NCBI GenBank assembly: GCA_003956705.1
Contig: QZCP01000023.1
Span: forward strand, 104,380 to 168,379
Source of the DNA: Brevipalpus yothersi
Lineage: Eukaryota > Arthropoda > Arachnida > Trombidiformes > Tenuipalpidae
Direction: 5' to 3'
DNA length: 64,000 nt
This document shows positions 61,369 through 64,000 of the stretch, piece by piece; positions within the stretch are counted from its first letter, which is position 1; each line of letters begins with the position of its first letter. The position numbers and the translations under genes are program-made. The notes beneath the pieces are model-generated. The model was not told where the DNA came from, searched no databases, and saw nothing but the letters and a program-made list of their open reading frames with translations.

Positions 61369-62818
61369 TCAGAATAAATCTTGATGGAGAACACTGTGTA
61401 AATTAACCAAAGCGGCGTAACTTTCCAATTTCCAAAAGGGCATTCCAAGCTGTATGTATCAGCGTATGTAGGTATGTGGGTATGTGTATATATGTGTGTG
61501 TGTATTCAACCATGTGATAAAGAAAAAAGAAAAAAAGTTCGTGATTAGAAATCATGAAAATTTAAGCAAATAATGAAGCTCAATGCAAAAATTAAAATGG
61601 TTCAATCGAGTGTGCATGTGTTAAGGAGAGAGAGAGAGACCGGAAGTGAAGATAGGAAAAGAGAGAAAGAGAGAGAAAAAGAAATCAGAATGATTCAATC
61701 GTTCATTCATTCATAATGCCTTAACTGTAACCATCTATAAGATGAGAAATTAGTTTCAATTAGGGAACTCGAAAAAAATGTGTGAGTGTATGAGCATATA
61801 GTAGTAGCTTTGGAAAGGAAGCGAAAGCTATCAGAAGTGATAAAATTTTCTTTTCAATCTTGGCAACTACAATTCTATTGCTGCCTACACTGCATGTTTG
61901 TAAAGAGTTGTTTAATTAATTAGGCATAATTATTATCAACAATACACTACTACTATTGCCATTCACTACTAGCTGGCTAAGAAAAATTTACTCTTCCTCT
62001 TCTCACCATCATCAAAAGATCCACACACTTAATTGGTGAAAATAAATTACACTTGGCGACTTTTCTTACCGCCTTGGAGGCATGTTCCTCCGTTTCTCCA
62101 TCACCGATAACCACATAGGTACACTTGGATCCAAATCTTTCCTTTATCTTTTGGAAGCACGTCTCTTTGCCTACTTTACTAGCGCTATACACATTTTCAA
62201 TTGGAAAATAAGGACCCAAATCATGCAATAATATTTTTACTAGAGATGGTACCAAACCAGAATCGGTGACCAGTATGTTAACACAGTTTGCCCTACATAG
62301 GAGAGAGAAGAAAAAAGATCAATTCCAATGAATGATTATCTTTCGATGATGGAAAACAATCAGTATGCTGGTTAAATGTTCTCAGATGTATACCTCTTAT
62401 GGATTATGTCCAGGCACAAAAGTGCACAGGTAAGCCAATTGTTGGTTGATGCTTCAATCTGACGTCGAAGTGTTCGCCAATCTTGATACTTGGAGCCCAT
62501 CAGAGCTGCCATATTGCTTCGATATTGATTGTATAGCTCTTTGATTCGACGATATCGAAAGGCCAATTTACGCATCCAATCAACACCATTACGAGAGCCA
62601 ACTGCTGGCAGGCCCATGTTACAATTTTTGGTTGCCTGATTAAATCCATCAGCACCAAAATCATAATTGCTCAAATCTTGTCCATTATCATCGGAAAAAA
62701 CATCATCAATATGGATTTGATCACAATTTTCCAGATCATTGAGGAAAAAGTGTAGCTCGCCTTCCATAACACACATACGTTCCATCATCAGCCCGAGATT
62801 TTGTAGTGTCTCCTCATC
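61369..62818 (-). CDS. eya: Eyes absent (Eya) protein tyrosine phosphatase, carboxy-terminal three exons
   Basis: Eya is a HAD-family phosphatase and transcriptional co-activator of Six/Sine oculis in the retinal determination network; it acts in nucleus and cytoplasm. This window has the last three exons, 62818-62394, 62292-62070 and 61449-61369. The internal introns are 101 and 620 bp and all phases match. Landmarks of the Eya domain are FFLNDLENCDQIHIDDV, SSDD-like FSDDNGQDLS, GVDWMRKLAFRYRRIKELYN, NCVNILVTDSG, FPIENVYSASKVGKETCF and VIGDGETEEHA; the Asp/Glu of the last are the conserved HAD acidic residues. The final 26-residue exon begins LGMPFW and ends LHQDLF; it corresponds to the MPFWRI-containing tail of other Eya proteins but is divergent after the FW. 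The exon with the catalytic WDLDET motif and the whole amino-terminal half are not in the window and should lie beyond 64000. The acceptor at 62819 could alternatively be six bases inward (62812). Confidence 0.93.
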
Positions 62819-63773
62819 CTATTCATGGACAAATGGGAGAAAAAAAAGAGAATATATATAATCAGTATCATTATTTTGATTTCGAAGCCACTAGATGCAT
62901 GATTAGCATTGTATTTTTGCCTTCTAGGAATGATCGATGATGATCGTAATGCTAGCTTGAGTCAATCGAATTGATCAAAAACAATCCCATGAGAAGTAAT
63001 CCATCCACACATGTACAGTATGCAATACCCTTATTGGGCAACGAGAAGAAAAATAATGAGATAAATCAGCTTAATATGCAAACTCAAATATATAATCAGC
63101 AAACAAAAATGTTCCGTATACAGGGGAGGCCAAAAGTTGATTCAAGTGTGGTGAAAATAATCCATTCAATTTCATAAGTTGGGTCTCAATTAGTTCTGAG
63201 CATCAGTTTAATGAGAATCATTATTATTTTGGGTGTAAATTTTCCCTGAGATTAGTATTCCTTGATAGTAAGTTTATATGACGAATGAGTAGCAGTCTGA
63301 GCTGATATTTAGACAAAGCTTGACCGTTATCCTTTCTCATGGATACATATTGTCGAAGGTATAACATTGATGCTACTAAAGAAGAATAATGTTGTTCAAC
63401 CTTGTTAGATTAATTGAAATGCAACTCTGTCCACTTGATTGAAGAAAAATTTGAATCATGAATGAAAAACAGTTTCCACAAAGCCTTGACATCCAAGATG
63501 ATTTCATCATCATCAGCATACTATCATCATTATTATCATCTTATTCTTTTCAACGGCCACTCATTCCATTAGTATACTGTGTGCAACAATTTTTTCGCCG
63601 TCAATGACAAGGTACACACACACACATACATACCTACACAAAAAACAATGGGTGGTGATGGACGTCGGCTAGTGGACTTGGGTGAAGTCAGTATTTTGGC
63701 TACAGAATGAGTGTGTATGTGTGTATCAATCAGACGAGCAATTATCCATTCATTATGTATGCTTAAAAATGAT

Positions 63774-63777
<4 letters not shown>

Positions 63778-63821
<44 letters not shown>
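63778..63821. repeat. (GA)n microsatellite
   Basis: About 44 bp of GA dinucleotide. It is matched in inverted orientation by the CT tract at 63974-64000, which is cut by the window end. Confidence 0.95.
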
Positions 63822-63825
<4 letters not shown>

Positions 63826-63973
63826 GTTAAGATGGAGAGAGCAGAAATGTCTGATCCGTGAGAATATAAGAGATACACAATAGAGTGAAGCGATAAAACC
63901 ACCCAAAAGAACAAGACACAGGTAACACTTTGAAATGTATTATTCAAGAGAAGCCAGACCATTTGAAAGATCA

Positions 63974-64000
63974 TTCTCTCTCTCTCTCTCTCTCTCTCTC
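63974..64000. repeat. (CT)n microsatellite at the window edge
   Basis: CT dinucleotide continues to the last base of the window; its full length is not visible. Confidence 0.95.

Larger units (their letters stand above)
62819..64000 (-). other. Probable eya intron reaching the window edge
   Basis: The eya reading frame continues upstream of 62818, but no exon with the WDLDET phosphatase motif could be found up to 64000. The stretch contains a (GA)n tract (63778-63821), a CA/TG run and the start of a (CT)n tract at the edge. It is most simply read as intron. Confidence 0.6.

Overview
This is eukaryotic nuclear DNA from an invertebrate, almost certainly an arthropod. Coding exons are joined by GT/AG introns. 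The identifiable proteins are an arthropod-type neuropeptide F receptor, a Spaghetti-squash-type myosin regulatory light chain, dynactin p62, an Eyes absent phosphatase and an arthropod-style ADAMTS-like metalloprotease. The AT-rich sequence, compact exons, abundant short repeats and an LRR protein of a kind common in mites and spiders suggest an acariform mite or another chelicerate; that placement is inference. No bacterial, viral or transposon coding signature was seen. Layout: (1) 1-4375 is intergenic, with (GA/CT)n tracts and a 133-base assembly gap. (2) 4376-9814, minus strand, is a complete four-exon neuropeptide F receptor gene. Its 3.9 kb intron 2 holds a second same-strand open gene (8109-8648) for a secreted Gly/Ser-rich protein. 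(3) 9815-31675 is about 22 kb with no gene I can name, crowded with (GA)n, (CT)n and (TG)n tracts. (4) 31676-45000 is gene-dense: an LRR-type secreted protein fragment (+), dynactin subunit 4 (+, six exons), myosin regulatory light chain (+, three exons), and a seven-exon secreted metalloprotease (-). The last two are tail-to-tail with only 130 bp between their stops. (5) 45000-61368 is gene-poor again. It holds an 858-base gap inside a (CT)n tract, a CpG-richer block near 46 kb and a few unidentified exon-like stretches on the minus strand (about 48.25-48.54 kb and 51.05-51.26 kb). (6) 61369-62818, minus strand, is the last three exons of an eyes absent gene; its upstream exons lie beyond the right edge. 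Splice phases were checked by hand for the five multi-exon genes. Each joins in frame and gives conserved motifs across the junctions: the NPF receptor CKL/DRY region, HExxHxxGxxHD in the protease, the zinc-cysteine pairs of dynactin p62, and the carboxy-terminal FW motif of Eya. The genes are functionally unrelated neighbours (neuropeptide signalling, microtubule motor adaptor, actomyosin contractility, extracellular proteolysis, developmental phosphatase). The dominant structural theme is extreme expansion of purine/pyrimidine dinucleotide repeats, including several closely spaced inverted CT/GA pairs.
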